Under the pieces are notes generated by a model, which was given only the letters and a program-made list of their open reading frames with translations, ran no database searches and was not told the origin of the DNA. This document shows positions 7,049-8,023 of a DNA stretch of 8,023 bases, piece by piece. This DNA comes from Rhizobacter sp. (GTDB lineage Bacteria; Pseudomonadota; Gammaproteobacteria; Burkholderiales; Burkholderiaceae_C): NCBI GenBank assembly GCA_025359585.1, contig JANYFX010000598.1, positions 1 to 8,023 of the forward strand. The letters run 5' to 3'. Numbering within the stretch: position 1 is the first letter of the stretch; every line of letters starts with the position of its first letter. The position numbers and the translations under genes were made by a program.

Positions 7049-8023
7049 TTACTTGATCTGGCTCTCGGTGTAATAACCACCGTCGATCAGCACCTGCTTC
7101 CAGTTCGAGATGTCGACGCTGACCGGCTTGAGCAGGTACGAAGGCACGACCTTCACGCCGTTGTTGTAGGTCTTGGTGTCGTTGACCGCCGGTGCCTTGC
7201 CCGAGAGCATGGCGTCGACCATCGCGACCGTCACCTTGGCGAGTTCACGCGTGTCCTTGAACACGGTCGAGGTCTGTTCCTTCTTCAGGATCGACTTGAC
7301 CGAAGGCACCTCGGCGTCCTGCCCCGTCACCACCGGCATCGCCAGCTTGGCCGTGCCGTAGCCCACGCCCTTGAGCGAAGAGATGATGCCGATCGACAGG
7401 CCGTCGTAGGGCGAGAGCACCGCGTCCACGCGGTCTTTCGTGTAGTAGGCCGAGAGCAGGTTGTCCATGCGCGCTTGCGCGACGGCGCCGTCCCAGCGCA
7501 GCGTGGAGACCTTGTCCATGCCGAGCTGCTTGCTGCGCACCACGAGCTTGCCGCTGTCGATGTAGGGCTTGAGCACCGACATCGCGCCGTTGAAGAAGAA
7601 GAAGGCGTTGTTGTCGTCGGGTGAGCCGCCGAACAGTTCGATGTTGAACGGGCCCTTGCCGGCCTTCAGGTCGAGCGCCTTCTCGATGTAGCCGGCCTGC
7701 AAGACGCCGACCTGGAAGTTGTCGAAGGTGGCGTAGTAGTCGACGTTCTTCGAGTTCTTGATCAGCCGGTCGTAGGCGATGACCTTGACGCCCTTGTCGG
7801 CCGCCTTCTGCAAGGCATTTGACAGCGTGGTGCCGTCGATGGCGGCGATCACCAGCACCTTCGCGCCCTTGGTGACCATGTTCTCGATCTGCGCGAGCTG
7901 ATTCGGGATGTCGTCGTCGGCGTATTGCAGGTCGGCCTTGTAGCCCTTTTCTTTCAGCACCTTGACCATGCTGTCGCCGTCGGAGATCCAGCGCGCCGAA
8001 GACTTGGTGGGCATCGACACGCC
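7049..8023 (-). CDS. chvE: ChvE-type periplasmic aldose-binding protein (5' end outside window)
   Basis: This periplasmic protein binds monosaccharides and delivers them to GguAB. In Agrobacterium, ChvE recognises arabinose, galactose, glucose, xylose and fucose and also signals to chemotaxis and virulence sensors. The visible 324 codons cover nearly the whole mature protein. The fragment opens GVSMPTKSSARWISDG, which in ChvE lies only a few residues after signal cleavage, so the missing part is the signal peptide and a short N-terminus. Features seen: YADDDIPNQ (34-42), AYDRLIKN (83-90), YYATFDNFQVGVLQ (96-109), IELFGGSPDDNNAFFFF (128-144), LSPYDGLSIGIISSLKGVGYG (203-223), GQDAEVPSVKSI (234-245) and NDTKTYNNGVKVVPSYLLKPV (281-301). 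K7, R11, W12, D85-R86, N138-N139, D207 and D236 are likely pocket residues, inferred from family resemblance. The match is much closer to ChvE/SbpA than to XylF or RbsB. It ends with TAA; the operon promoter must lie beyond the right edge. Confidence 0.94.
   Translation of the reverse strand, partial: GVSMPTKSSARWISDGDSMVKVLKEKGYKADLQYADDDIPNQLAQIENMVTKGAKVLVIAAIDGTTLSNALQKAADKGVKVIAYDRLIKNSKNVDYYATFDNFQVGVLQAGYIEKALDLKAGKGPFNIELFGGSPDDNNAFFFFNGAMSVLKPYIDSGKLVVRSKQLGMDKVSTLRWDGAVAQARMDNLLSAYYTKDRVDAVLSPYDGLSIGIISSLKGVGYGTAKLAMPVVTGQDAEVPSVKSILKKEQTSTVFKDTRELAKVTVAMVDAMLSGKAPAVNDTKTYNNGVKVVPSYLLKPVSVDISNWKQVLIDGGYYTESQIK

Noticed and set aside
5601..7073. Plus-strand open frame (490 codons) opposite gguA
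   Set aside because: It is antisense to a complete ATPase with all motifs in order, and has no recognisable domain of its own.

Overview
The window is one densely packed, leftward-reading (minus-strand) sugar-uptake and catabolism operon. It comes from a high-GC proteobacterium, most likely a betaproteobacterium of the Burkholderiales. That placement is inferred from the strong G/C third-position bias and from recalled similarity of the proteins to that group; no taxonomic marker gene is present. Both ends of the window cut through genes, so neither the promoter nor the end of the operon is visible.

In transcription order (right to left) the genes are: (1) the 3' part of a ChvE-type periplasmic aldose-binding protein; (2) an 83-nt spacer with a GC-rich stem-loop; (3) a GguA/XylG-type double-domain ATPase with a GTG start and a very strong Shine-Dalgarno; (4) a GguB/XylH-type permease; (5) a second double-domain ATPase that closely resembles YtfR; (6) a YtfT-type permease; (7) a YjfF-type permease; (8) the first 203 codons of an IlvD/Edd-family aldonate dehydratase, cut by the left edge. 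From gene 3 onward every junction is an overlap or a gap of at most 7 nt, so genes 3-8 look translationally coupled.

Genes 1, 3 and 4 form one complete CUT2-class importer. ChvE homologues bind pyranoses such as arabinose, galactose, xylose and glucose. Genes 5-7 form the membrane and ATPase core of a second CUT2 importer, related to the E. coli galactofuranose system YtfQRT-YjfF, but no YtfQ-type binding protein lies in the window. The dehydratase suggests that the sugar is oxidised to an aldonate and dehydrated without phosphorylation, as in the L-arabinose to L-arabonate to 2-keto-3-deoxy-L-arabonate route. The operon therefore plausibly imports one aldose by two routes, perhaps as pyranose and furanose forms, and feeds it into an oxidative pathway.

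No RNA gene, mobile element, CRISPR array, integrase or phage feature was found, and no stretch over 300 bases lacks a gene. The families are all known. The point of most interest is the arrangement: two different transporter cores in one coupled unit with only one binding protein visible, followed directly by a catabolic enzyme.
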